DNA of 21,784 nucleotides from Verrucomicrobiales bacterium (GTDB lineage: Bacteria > Verrucomicrobiota > Verrucomicrobiia > Verrucomicrobiales > DEV007), in assembly GCA_002696885.1 (NCBI GenBank), contig NZSO01000042.1, forward strand, positions 4,356 through 26,139. The letters run 5' to 3'. How positions within the stretch are numbered: the stretch's first letter is position 1; the number at the start of each line of letters is the position of its first letter. The position numbers and the translations under genes are program-made. This document shows positions 8,278-15,572 of the stretch, in pieces. Below the pieces are notes generated by a model. That model made no database searches. It saw only the letters and a list, made by a program, of their open reading frames with translations, and was not told where the DNA came from.

Positions 8278-8817
8278 TTAATTTTCCTCGCGCCCGGCGC
8301 TTTTTGCACCATTAACAATGAGCTTTCTCTCTAAATATATATACTCATTCATTTGAGAAGCCGCTTTTTGAGCCGTCTCTGCATCAGCCATTTCAACAAA
8401 GGCATAACCTTTAGAACGATTATTTCTTCTGTGTCTGACAACCTCAGCACTTAGAGTCTCTCCTGCCTGATTGAATAATTCTTTTAGTTCTTCATCAGTT
8501 GTTTTGTAAGGCAAGTTACCAACATAAAGTCTGCCTGTAGTGATTGGGATTTTCTCTGGAGCTTTATGTTCTCTTTTCGGTCTCGTTACTTTCTTTCTTT
8601 GAGGTCTCGAATTTTTATTTGAGGTTGGTTTTTTTCTTGTAGGTTTTTTCTTTGGTTTTCCGATTCCAAATAATTCTAGAACCTTTTGGATTATGGACTT
8701 CTTTTTCGCTCTTCTTGGAACTTTTTGTTTTACGTGCCTGCGGTTCTTATTTCTGTTTTTATTATTGTAATTGCGGTTTCTGCCTTTTCGTTGGCCAGAA
8801 GGTGATGAATCTTTCAT
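8278..8817 (-). CDS. RNA-binding protein with a single RRM domain and a basic N-terminal tail
   Basis: The 179-residue product has a very basic, low-complexity N-terminal region (1-90, rich in Arg, Lys and Asn) followed by one RRM at about 96-172. RNP2 is LYVGNL (97-102) and RNP1 is SKGYAFVE (135-142), with the aromatic residues that stack on RNA bases in place. Bacterial RRM proteins (for example cyanobacterial Rbp proteins) are usually around 80-110 residues and lack such a tail or carry a Gly-rich C-terminus. Here the extra domain is N-terminal and polycationic, which should add nonspecific RNA or ribosome binding. It begins the miaA-aroB unit. A weak purine run, AAGAAGAG, precedes the ATG. 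Role unknown; RNA metabolism is inferred from the domain. Confidence 0.9.
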   Translation of the reverse strand: MKDSSPSGQRKGRNRNYNNKNRNKNRRHVKQKVPRRAKKKSIIQKVLELFGIGKPKKKPTRKKPTSNKNSRPQRKKVTRPKREHKAPEKIPITTGRLYVGNLPYKTTDEELKELFNQAGETLSAEVVRHRRNNRSKGYAFVEMADAETAQKAASQMNEYIYLERKLIVNGAKSAGREEN

Positions 8818-8866
8818 ATTCTCTTCTTTGGGTGGATGTTTATTTTGTTAGGCAGAAGTTTTCGAA

Positions 8867-8899
8867 TTCATAAATCTATAAAATACTCAAATTTATGAA
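8867..8899. repeat. AT-rich inverted repeat upstream of the RRM gene
   Basis: TTCATAAAT at 8867-8875 and ATTTATGAA at 8891-8899 are perfect inverted copies separated by 15 bases. They lie 50-80 bases upstream of the RRM gene start, just past the end of the thioredoxin-like relic. It could be an operator or part of the relic gene's old terminator. The arms are AT-rich and no U-tract follows on either strand. Confidence 0.3.
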
Positions 8900-8903
8900 A
8901 TCA

Positions 8904-9182
8904 TTAATGGCGTGTCTTTAATTTATACTTCTGCAGTTTTATGAAGTTTCCTAATTTTTTAATGATATCTTCCAATGCTTGATTAAACAGCTCAATTATT
9001 TGAGTCTACTGATTGGAACATTTAAGATTGAGAAACTTTTCCTGAATTCAAGATATTCATTGTAGGTATTCCATCAACACCTTTTGATCTTGTTCCTCTT
9101 CTCAAGTTGATAATAACTCAGTAATGCCCGCAAAAACTGGTAAATGCTCACTTTTTATATCCAGAAAATTGTTGATACATAT
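8904..9182 (-). pseudogene. Decayed gene fragments, possibly a thioredoxin-fold protein
   Basis: The 414-base gap 8818-9231 has no intact gene, but the minus strand shows three protein-like fragments in order, in different frames. At 9182-9102 one reads SEHLPVFAGITELLST and stops. At 9117-9022 the next reads RSKGVDGIPTMNILNSGKVS and stops. At 9005-8904 the last reads QIIELFNQALEDIIKKLGNF and stops. The middle piece resembles the cis-proline region of thioredoxin-fold proteins (..GVxGIPTxxxxxxGK..), and the last looks like a terminal amphipathic helix. I see no CxxC motif; that part would lie upstream and is lost or beyond recognition. Frame changes and stops between fragments argue for a broken gene. 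The remaining spacer holds only the inverted repeat at 8867 and a TATAAC at 9206-9211. Confidence 0.4.
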
Positions 9183-9231
9183 TCATCGAGAATCGAAAAA
9201 ACTTATATAACCACTTGTTGCACTGATCTTT

Positions 9232-10239
9232 ATGATAGTTAAGTTAAGTAAAGTTTTAGAAATGTCCTTATTCAAGTATATTAGTATCATATTATTGATA
9301 ATTATTGGTGGTTTCTTGATTGAATCAGGTAACTCCCAAGGAAGACAAGGGTTTGTCGTGAATTCATATATAGTGGTTGATTTTCATTCAAAAAAAATCC
9401 TCTCCGCCCGAGATATTGATAAAAAGATGCCGGTTGCTAGTCTAACTAAGATTGCAACGGCTGCGGTGGTTTTGGATTGGGCCCAGGCAGTAAACGCTGA
9501 CCTTAGTTCTAACTTAATTATACCTCAGTCTGCAGCTTTAATTGGTGGGCCTAACCAGCTTGGACTTGTGCCAGGTGACTTAATGAGTATTAGGGACGCT
9601 CTATATTGTGCAATTCTAGGCTCTAATAACTGGACTGCTGAGGCCCTAGCTGTTCATGTAGGAAAAGACTTGCTACTTCGAGAGGGAAAAGGAGGTGACC
9701 CCATCAAAGAATTTGTGAAGAACATGAACGCCCTAGCCCTTAACAATGGAGCGAAAAATACCAGATTTAAAAATTCTCATGGTATGGATCATCAGGGAAA
9801 GCCGCCCTTTTCATGCGCTAGTGATATCGCCAGGCTTTCAATCTATGCGATGAATATGGCCCCATTTGCTTTTATTTGTTCCCAAAAGAGTAGAGAAGTG
9901 TCCGTTTTCAAGAGAGAAGGTAAGAAAAAGTTTCTAGTGAAAAATACAAATAAAATATTAGGAATCGATGGAATTGATGGAATTAAAACGGGTCAAACCT
10001 CTAAAGCAGGTCCGTGTTTGGCGGTTACTTCCGAGAAACAGCCTTTGGTTAATGAAATTGCAGATGGAAAAAAACAAGTCATTCCGAGGAGACTCATTGC
10101 AGTAGTTTTAGGTGCTCAGCAGAGGTTCGATGCTTCAAGGTCTCTTTTATTAAGAGGATGGCAAAAGTTTGATGCATGGAATAGACAGGGTAGGCAAGTT
10201 CTCGGTAATGATGAATTTCTAAGTACAGTTAAAAACTAG
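9232..10239 (+). CDS. D-alanyl-D-alanine carboxypeptidase (serine peptidase S11)
   Basis: This 335-residue exported enzyme trims the terminal D-Ala from peptidoglycan stem peptides. The three penicillin-binding motifs are present: SxxK as Ser70-Leu-Thr-Lys73, SxN as Ser131-Asn-Asn133, and KTG at 252-254. A hydrophobic N-terminal segment (about 16-31) serves as signal peptide or anchor. The protein ends soon after the catalytic domain, so the C-terminal beta-domain of PBP5-type enzymes is missing. The KTG motif is preceded by a small in-frame duplication giving GIDGIDGIKTG instead of the usual single GxDGIKTG. I use ATG 9232; an ATG at 9262 (residue 11) would give a more canonical signal peptide. 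TATAAC at 9206-9211 may be a -10 box. It reads into the operon that follows but is separated by 40 bases. Confidence 0.92.
   Translation: MIVKLSKVLEMSLFKYISIILLIIIGGFLIESGNSQGRQGFVVNSYIVVDFHSKKILSARDIDKKMPVASLTKIATAAVVLDWAQAVNADLSSNLIIPQSAALIGGPNQLGLVPGDLMSIRDALYCAILGSNNWTAEALAVHVGKDLLLREGKGGDPIKEFVKNMNALALNNGAKNTRFKNSHGMDHQGKPPFSCASDIARLSIYAMNMAPFAFICSQKSREVSVFKREGKKKFLVKNTNKILGIDGIDGIKTGQTSKAGPCLAVTSEKQPLVNEIADGKKQVIPRRLIAVVLGAQQRFDASRSLLLRGWQKFDAWNRQGRQVLGNDEFLSTVKN
9961..9984 (+). repeat. Short tandem repeat of a 9-base unit inside the carboxypeptidase gene
   Basis: GGAATCGAT, GGAATTGAT and a partial GGAATT follow one another, encoding Gly-Ile-Asp-Gly-Ile-Asp-Gly-Ile just before the KTG catalytic motif. 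The unit count is 2.7 and the frame is preserved, so it lengthens the loop leading to KTG by three residues relative to the usual family sequence. Confidence 0.8.
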
Positions 10240-10279
10240 AACAATTTGTAATACCGCATTATTATAACATTTCATATTT

Positions 10280-10762
10280 ATGGATCGTCTTATTCAACTT
10301 CTAAAAGAAAATGCCAGATACAGCATCGAAGAATTAGCTATAGCTGTAGGCCAGAGCCAAGAAGAAGTGGCAGAGAGTTTATCTACTTTAATCGACTCAG
10401 GAACAATTCTTGGGTTTACTGCTATTACAGATATTAGCAAACTTGAGGGCTCAAATACTGTTTCAGCTTTAATTGAAGTGAAGCTAACCCCCGAGAGAGG
10501 AGGAGGGTTTGACAGACTTGCTCGCAGGATTGCAAAATTCGATGAAGTAGAAAGTTGTATGTTAATGAGTGGAGCTTATGACCTTTGTGTAGTAATCAGC
10601 GGAAGTTCGCTTCACAGTGTGGCAACCTTCGTTGCGGAAAAATTAAGTACACTTGATGGAGTTATCTCTACAGCTACTCATTTCCAACTTAAATCATATA
10701 AATCTAACGGGTTTCTCTCAGAATCAGAAAGTTCGGGTGACAGATTGGCTGTGACCCCTTAG
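10280..10762 (+). CDS. Lrp/AsnC family transcriptional regulator
   Basis: This 160-residue protein has the Lrp/AsnC architecture. An N-terminal winged helix-turn-helix (about 1-50) carries SIEELAIAVGQSQEEVAESLSTLIDSG, given here in its parts SIEELAIAVG and EEVAESLSTL. The C-terminal ligand-binding RAM domain (about 60-135) includes the SGAYDLCVVISG strand-turn that is normally the effector-binding loop. Lrp relatives oligomerise and sense amino acids. The class I/II aminotransferase gene begins 23 bases downstream, a pairing that suggests this protein controls the transaminase operon in response to its amino acid. A TATAAC at about 10260 precedes the ATG by 11 bases. The C-terminal 20 residues are polar and probably disordered. 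Confidence 0.88.
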   Translation: MDRLIQLLKENARYSIEELAIAVGQSQEEVAESLSTLIDSGTILGFTAITDISKLEGSNTVSALIEVKLTPERGGGFDRLARRIAKFDEVESCMLMSGAYDLCVVISGSSLHSVATFVAEKLSTLDGVISTATHFQLKSYKSNGFLSESESSGDRLAVTP

Positions 10763-10785
10763 AGAGTTAGTGGTTTAAAATTATC

Positions 10786-11958
10786 ATGTCTTTTGATGAC
10801 AAAATAGCCGAACAAGTTAAGAGAATTCCAAGATCTGGAATCAGGGACTTCTTTGAGTTGGTTTTGGGGCGTGATGATGTTATTTCGCTTGGTGTTGGAG
10901 AACCTGATTTTGCTAGTCCGTGGCATATCAGGGAAGCTGCAATTTATTCATTGGAAAAAGGGGAAACAAGCTACACATCTAACTTGGGACTCGAAAAATT
11001 GCGAAAATCGATTTCCTTATATGTTAGAGAACAATTTGAAGTAGATTATGATCCACTAAAAGAAGTTTTGGTAACTGTCGGTGTATCAGAGGCGCTTGAT
11101 CTTGCCTGTAGAGCTTTATTGAATCCGGGTGATGAGGTTGTCTATCACGAACCTTGCTATGTTTCTTATGACCCAAGTATTGCTCTTGCGCATGGAGTGC
11201 CAGTTGCAGTTTCAACTCGTCCTGAGGATAATTTTGAAGTTAAGGCAGAGGAAATTGAAAAGAAATTAAATTCAAAATCCAAAATTTTAATTCTTAATTT
11301 TCCAACTAACCCCACTGGAGCAGTGATGACTAAGAAAGAGCTCCATGACATTGCTGATTTGTGTATATCAAGAGATTTAATCGTTATTACAGACGAAATA
11401 TACAGTGAATTGGTCTACGAGGATGATTACAAACACGTTTCTATAGCTTCGTTGCCCGAAATGAAATCTAGAAGTATTTTACTTCATGGTTTTTCAAAAG
11501 CTTATGCAATGACTGGATTCAGATTAGGATATTCGTGTGCACCACCCGAAATCACTGAAGCGATGATGAAAATCCATCAGTACTCCATGTTATGTGCGCC
11601 AATTACTAGTCAAGTTGCTGCCATTGAGGCTCTTGAAAATGGTTCTAAGGCTGTCGAGAAAATGAGACTGGAGTATATGTCAAGACGTGATTATATGGTC
11701 AATCAATTTAATGAGATGGGATTGTCTTGTCATTTGCCTGGAGGTGCATTTTATGCTTTTCCCGACATAAGGGAAACCGGGCTATCTAGTAAAGATTTCG
11801 CAACTGGTTTATTGAATTCAGAAAATGTTGCGGCAGTGCCAGGCGATGCTTTTGGTGTGAGTGGTGAGGGTTTTTTAAGATGCTGTTATGCAACGGATAT
11901 TGATTTAATTAAGTCCGCTATGAATGGGTTTGTGCGATTCGTAGAATCGATAAAGTGA
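10786..11958 (+). CDS. Class I/II pyridoxal-phosphate aminotransferase (aspartate/aromatic type)
   Basis: This 390-residue cytoplasmic enzyme belongs to fold-type I aminotransferases of the AspC/PatA-like subgroup. The PLP lysine is Lys238 in LHGFSKAYAMTG. Asp203 in ITDEIY binds the pyridine nitrogen, the NFPTNPTG block (171-178) supplies the asparagine, and Arg246 in GFRLGY contacts the phosphate. A late FLRCCYA segment provides the likely substrate-carboxylate arginine. The amino donor and acceptor cannot be read from sequence; aspartate, alanine or aromatic amino acids are possible. It follows an Lrp/AsnC gene by 23 bases, and its TGA overlaps the next ATG (TGATG), so the protease downstream is probably translated by termination-reinitiation. 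Confidence 0.92.
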   Translation: MSFDDKIAEQVKRIPRSGIRDFFELVLGRDDVISLGVGEPDFASPWHIREAAIYSLEKGETSYTSNLGLEKLRKSISLYVREQFEVDYDPLKEVLVTVGVSEALDLACRALLNPGDEVVYHEPCYVSYDPSIALAHGVPVAVSTRPEDNFEVKAEEIEKKLNSKSKILILNFPTNPTGAVMTKKELHDIADLCISRDLIVITDEIYSELVYEDDYKHVSIASLPEMKSRSILLHGFSKAYAMTGFRLGYSCAPPEITEAMMKIHQYSMLCAPITSQVAAIEALENGSKAVEKMRLEYMSRRDYMVNQFNEMGLSCHLPGGAFYAFPDIRETGLSSKDFATGLLNSENVAAVPGDAFGVSGEGFLRCCYATDIDLIKSAMNGFVRFVESIK

Positions 11959-12737
11959 TGAACGGTTATGATCCTTTAGTCCTTACTGAGGATCAAATTT
12001 CTCGTAAGGCATTCGCCCACATTCTTCCCATTTCGGTTTTTATGGGTTTTATGTTAGTTATTCCTGTGCTGGAATTTTTTGGATTAGCCATGAACAATCG
12101 CGATGCTTATCCGTGGTATATGTATGCACCAGAGCAATGGTTGTATCCGCTTCAGACCATTGTTTGCTTGATTCTGATAAAGAGATATTGGATACATTTT
12201 GACGTTGGCTCCATTCGGAATTTGAATTTTGCAATACTGATGGGGGTTATTGGTATCACCATATGGGTGTTACCGGGTCACCTTTATAATGCAATGAATA
12301 TGGGTGCCGGGTGGTGGAAATTTTTAGGTTTCACAGAAAGATCTGATGGGTTTAACCCATCAGATTTTATGGGACAAAATGATAATTTATATTGGTTTGC
12401 AGTTTTGATGCGATTTGTTCGCATGGTAGTAGTTGTAGCTATTGTTGAGGAAATTTTCTGGAGAGGTTTTTTAATGAGATATATCCTCGACAGAGATGGG
12501 AATTATTGGAATCAGCCTTTTGGGCGTTTCTCCATTAAAAGTTATTTGATTGTTACACTTTTGTTTATGTTGATACATTCACCTTCAGATTATTTTGGGG
12601 CGTATATCTATGGAAGTATAACGTATTTTGTTGCAGTCAAAACAAAGAGTTTATGTGCCTGTATTATCATGCATGCAGTAGCAAATTTTTTACTTGGGTG
12701 CTATGTTTTAAAGACAGAAAATTTTGGCTATTGGTAA
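11958..12737 (+). CDS. CPBP family intramembrane glutamic protease (exosortase-associated CAAX-protease-like)
   Basis: This polytopic membrane protein of 259 residues has about six to seven hydrophobic spans. It carries the CPBP/Abi catalytic motifs: EExxxR as Glu164-Glu165...Arg169 (VEEIFWRGF), a histidine in the next helix (His207, MLIHSP) and HxxxN at His239/Asn243 (MHAVANFLLG). The family contains eukaryotic Rce1 CAAX proteases and bacterial relatives; overall layout recalls the exosortase-linked CAAX-protease-related subgroup. No exosortase or PEP-CTERM substrate is in the window. I use ATG 11958, which overlaps the aminotransferase TGA, rather than GTG 11955. The stop is directly followed by the nadE ATG with no spacer. 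The gene contains a perfect 25-base palindrome at 12341-12365. Substrate and role are unknown. Confidence 0.88.
   Translation: MNGYDPLVLTEDQISRKAFAHILPISVFMGFMLVIPVLEFFGLAMNNRDAYPWYMYAPEQWLYPLQTIVCLILIKRYWIHFDVGSIRNLNFAILMGVIGITIWVLPGHLYNAMNMGAGWWKFLGFTERSDGFNPSDFMGQNDNLYWFAVLMRFVRMVVVVAIVEEIFWRGFLMRYILDRDGNYWNQPFGRFSIKSYLIVTLLFMLIHSPSDYFGAYIYGSITYFVAVKTKSLCACIIMHAVANFLLGCYVLKTENFGYW
12341..12365. repeat. Perfect 25-base palindrome inside the protease gene
   Basis: ATCTGATGGGTT, a single central T, then AACCCATCAGAT: 12-base arms with no mismatch. With a G-T wobble and two more A-T pairs the stem can extend to 12338/12368. In RNA it would form a strong hairpin with a three-base loop, followed by TTTTAT. 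It encodes SDGFNPSD in the loop between membrane spans, before the catalytic helix. Confidence 0.9.
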
Positions 12738-14366
12738 ATGAAAATTGGAATTGCTCAAATGAACTCCATTGTTGGAGATTTAAGCTTTAACGCTGATGAA
12801 ATTATATCTAGATATCAAGATTTAGTTTCATCAGGGGCAGATTTGGTGATCACTCCAGAACTTTCAGTTACTGGTTATCCACCAAGAGATTTAATTTTCA
12901 GGTCAAAATTTATTGATGATAACCTTAAGGTCATTGAAAAGATCGCAGAGAAGGTTGGAAACGTGCCAATCGTTGTTGGTTGTATAGATTATAATACTCA
13001 GAATACAGGCAACCCATTTGAAAATGCAGCTGTCGTTATTAAGGATCATGAAATAGTCGGTAAGGTGACAAAATGCTTATTGCCGAGTTATGATGTTTTT
13101 GATGAAACGAGGTATTTTGAGCCATCAAAAGAAGTACAGGTCCAAGTGCTATCAGGTATGAAAATTGGGATCACTATTTGTGAAGATATATGGAGTGAAG
13201 ATTTTCTTCCATCGAAGCTTTACGTGAAAGACCCTGCAGGAGAACTTGCAAAGAAAGGTATTGATTGCCTTGTTAATTTAAGCGCTTCTCCTTATCATAT
13301 GGGAAAACCAAAAGATAGGCATGCTATGCTATCTTTTTTAGCTCGCAGAATTCATGCGCCAGTTGTTTATTGTAATAGTGTAGGAGGAAACGATGAGCTG
13401 ATTTTTGATGGCAATTCTCTTGCTTTTTCTGCCGATGGTGAGCTGATTTCTCAAGGAGCTTCTTTTGAAAGTCAGTCCATTTTAGTGGATACAGAATCCA
13501 CTAAAATTTCGGTTAGAGAAGATAACCAGTTGGAAGAAATTTATAATGCATTGGTTTTAGGCCTAAGGGATTATGTCACTAAATGTGGTTTTAGAAGTGC
13601 CCTTATTGGCTTGAGCGGAGGTATTGACTCAGCTTTGACTGCAGTTATTGCAGAGAGGGCGCTAGGGGCTGATAATGTTTATGGAGTAACTATGCCAAGT
13701 GAATTTAGCTCAAGTGGCAGCGTCAATGATTCATTAAGTCTTGCCGAAAATTTAGGTATTGGATTTGAGGAGGTGCCAATTAAAAATTCTTTTGCGACTC
13801 TTAAGGCAGAGTTGAGTGAGGTGTTTCAAAATTATGAAGAGGATATTACAGAGGAGAATATGCAGGCTAGAATTAGAGGGCTCTTTTTAATGTCAATTTC
13901 GAATAAGAAAGGGCACCTACTTTTGACAACTGGAAATAAGAGTGAGCTGGCAGTAGGGTATTGCACCATATATGGCGATATGTGTGGAGGCCTTGCTGTT
14001 ATAAGCGATTTACCCAAAACGTTGGTTTATAAGCTTGCAAAATGGATCAACAGAAAAAAAGAAATTATCCCATGGGAAACTATTGAAAAGGCGCCAAGTG
14101 CTGAACTTAAGCCAAACCAAAAAGATCAGGATACTCTACCCGATTATGAAATACTTGATCAAATCCTAGAACTATATGTTGATCAATCTATTAGTGTTAG
14201 CTCTATAATTGCTAAGGGGTATGACAAGGATTTAGTAAAATGGATTGCTAGTAGAGTCGAAATGAATGAGTGGAAAAGGTGGCAGTCCGCTCCAGGCTTG
14301 AGGGTGACATCAAAAGCTTTTGGGGTGGGTCGCAGAATTCCTATAGCGCATAGATACAAAAATTAG
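12738..14366 (+). CDS. nadE: Glutamine-dependent NAD+ synthetase
   Basis: This enzyme amidates nicotinic acid adenine dinucleotide to NAD+ with ATP and glutamine, the last step of NAD synthesis. The N-terminal nitrilase-type glutaminase domain (1-250) has the Glu41-Lys112-Cys148 triad (TPELSVTGY, KCLLPSYDVFDE, TICEDIW). The C-terminal synthetase domain starts around 265 with the PP-loop SGGIDS at 293-298 and later TTGNKSELAVGY. The 542-residue length fits the short two-domain bacterial form. The ATG follows the protease stop with zero spacing, so translation is likely coupled. A perfect 12-bp inverted repeat at 13479-13507 falls at the linker between the two domains. No terminator is seen in the 94 bases before hisC. 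Confidence 0.97.
   Translation: MKIGIAQMNSIVGDLSFNADEIISRYQDLVSSGADLVITPELSVTGYPPRDLIFRSKFIDDNLKVIEKIAEKVGNVPIVVGCIDYNTQNTGNPFENAAVVIKDHEIVGKVTKCLLPSYDVFDETRYFEPSKEVQVQVLSGMKIGITICEDIWSEDFLPSKLYVKDPAGELAKKGIDCLVNLSASPYHMGKPKDRHAMLSFLARRIHAPVVYCNSVGGNDELIFDGNSLAFSADGELISQGASFESQSILVDTESTKISVREDNQLEEIYNALVLGLRDYVTKCGFRSALIGLSGGIDSALTAVIAERALGADNVYGVTMPSEFSSSGSVNDSLSLAENLGIGFEEVPIKNSFATLKAELSEVFQNYEEDITEENMQARIRGLFLMSISNKKGHLLLTTGNKSELAVGYCTIYGDMCGGLAVISDLPKTLVYKLAKWINRKKEIIPWETIEKAPSAELKPNQKDQDTLPDYEILDQILELYVDQSISVSSIIAKGYDKDLVKWIASRVEMNEWKRWQSAPGLRVTSKAFGVGRRIPIAHRYKN
13479..13507. repeat. Perfect inverted repeat at the nadE domain linker
   Basis: ATTTTAGTGGAT (13479-13490), a five-base spacer ACAGA, then ATCCACTAAAAT (13496-13507): 12-base arms with no mismatch. 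It encodes residues 248-257 (ILVDTESTKI), where the glutaminase domain ends and the synthetase domain has not begun. The mRNA would form a compact stem-loop at the domain boundary. Confidence 0.9.
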
Positions 14367-14460
14367 TGTGCTTAAAATATTTATTTCGGTTTTTACATAA
14401 CTTGTCACAGCGGCAGGTTAGAGACTTGACCAAACCTATGAAGCGTTGAATTGTTTAACC

Positions 14461-15555
14461 ATGATTGACCCTTGTGAATTTGCTAACTCTCAGCTTAGAG
14501 ACTTGATTCCCTATGAGCCTGGAAAACCTATAGAGGATGTAGCAAGAGAGCTTGGTCTTGATCCTGATAATGTAATTAAGTTAGCCTCGAATGAGAATCC
14601 TTTAGGGCCATCCCCTAAAGCAATTGAGGCGATGAGATCATTTGCTTCTGATGTTCATGTGTATCCTGATGGTGGAGGCTGGAAATTGAGGAATGCAATT
14701 GCCGAAAAGTTTTCTCTCACGATGGAGAATATTGTTCTTGGAAATGGTTCAAATGAAATTATTGAGTTTGTTGGTCACTCCTTTTTAAAACCTGGAGATC
14801 AAGTCATTGTCGCAGAACATGCTTTTGTTGTTTATAAATTAATGGCGACTTTATTTGGGGCAGAGACTGTCGAAGTCAAGGATCCGGATTTCATTCATGA
14901 CCTTGATGCTATGGCTGCCTCTATCAATGATAAAACCAAGCAAATATTTATTGCTAATCCAAATAACCCTACCGGTACATTAGTTGCCCAAGAGAAGATT
15001 GATAATTTCATGAATAACGTTCCTGATAATGTGATTGTTATTTTTGATGAAGCCTACTATGAATTTTTAGAAACTCCTCCTGATACTCTAAAATATGTTA
15101 GAGAAGGTAGAAACGTTATAGTAATGAGGACGTTTTCAAAGATACAGGGGCTTGCTGGTTTGAGAATTGGCTATGGTATCACTACTCCGAATCTGGCCTC
15201 AATTTTACAAAAAACAAGACAACCATTTAATGCAAACTTACTTGCACAAGAAGCTGCGTTAGCTGCCCTTGCCGATGAAGATCATCAACAGAGAACTAAA
15301 GAAATTACTGATCAGGGTAGGGAGTTGTTTCACAATGAGTTTAAAGCAATGGGATTAGAATTCGTTAGAAGTCATGCCAACTTTGTTCTGCTCAAAGTTG
15401 GTGATGGCGATGCCGTGTTTAAACAAATGTTAAATAAAGGGGTCATTGTAAGGGCGATGAGGAGTTATAAGTTGCCGGAGTGGATAAGGGTCTCTGTTGG
15501 GACTAATGCCGAAAATTTGAGGTTTCTTGAGCTTTTGAAATCAATTATTAATTAA
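14461..15555 (+). CDS. hisC: Histidinol-phosphate aminotransferase
   Basis: HisC transaminates imidazole-acetol phosphate to histidinol phosphate in histidine synthesis. The 364-residue protein shows the HisC-style opening with LASNENPLGPSPKAI and the VYPDGGG block. NPNNPTG sits at about 166-172, IFDEAYYEF near 194-202, and the PLP lysine at about 227 in RTFSKIQGLAGLRIGYG. I chose ATG 14461 over an in-frame TTG 15 bases earlier, because the sequence after the ATG already gives the normal N-terminus. The 94-base gap after nadE shows no terminator and no run of histidine codons that would suggest attenuation. mnmE follows after 17 bases. Some enzymes of this subgroup also handle aromatic substrates, so a tyrosine/phenylalanine role is not excluded. 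Confidence 0.92.
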   Translation: MIDPCEFANSQLRDLIPYEPGKPIEDVARELGLDPDNVIKLASNENPLGPSPKAIEAMRSFASDVHVYPDGGGWKLRNAIAEKFSLTMENIVLGNGSNEIIEFVGHSFLKPGDQVIVAEHAFVVYKLMATLFGAETVEVKDPDFIHDLDAMAASINDKTKQIFIANPNNPTGTLVAQEKIDNFMNNVPDNVIVIFDEAYYEFLETPPDTLKYVREGRNVIVMRTFSKIQGLAGLRIGYGITTPNLASILQKTRQPFNANLLAQEAALAALADEDHQQRTKEITDQGRELFHNEFKAMGLEFVRSHANFVLLKVGDGDAVFKQMLNKGVIVRAMRSYKLPEWIRVSVGTNAENLRFLELLKSIIN

Positions 15556-15572
15556 TAATTCTAACCACCGTT

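Noticed and set aside
11958..12737. CPBP protease as bacteriocin immunity (Abi) protein
   Set aside because: No bacteriocin precursor, transporter or other immunity context lies nearby; the neighbours are core metabolic genes.
14367..14460. Possible histidine attenuator or riboswitch before hisC
   Set aside because: There is no leader peptide with repeated His codons, no strong stem-loop with a U-tract and no T-box-like sequence; only a weak AGGTT/AACCT pairing.
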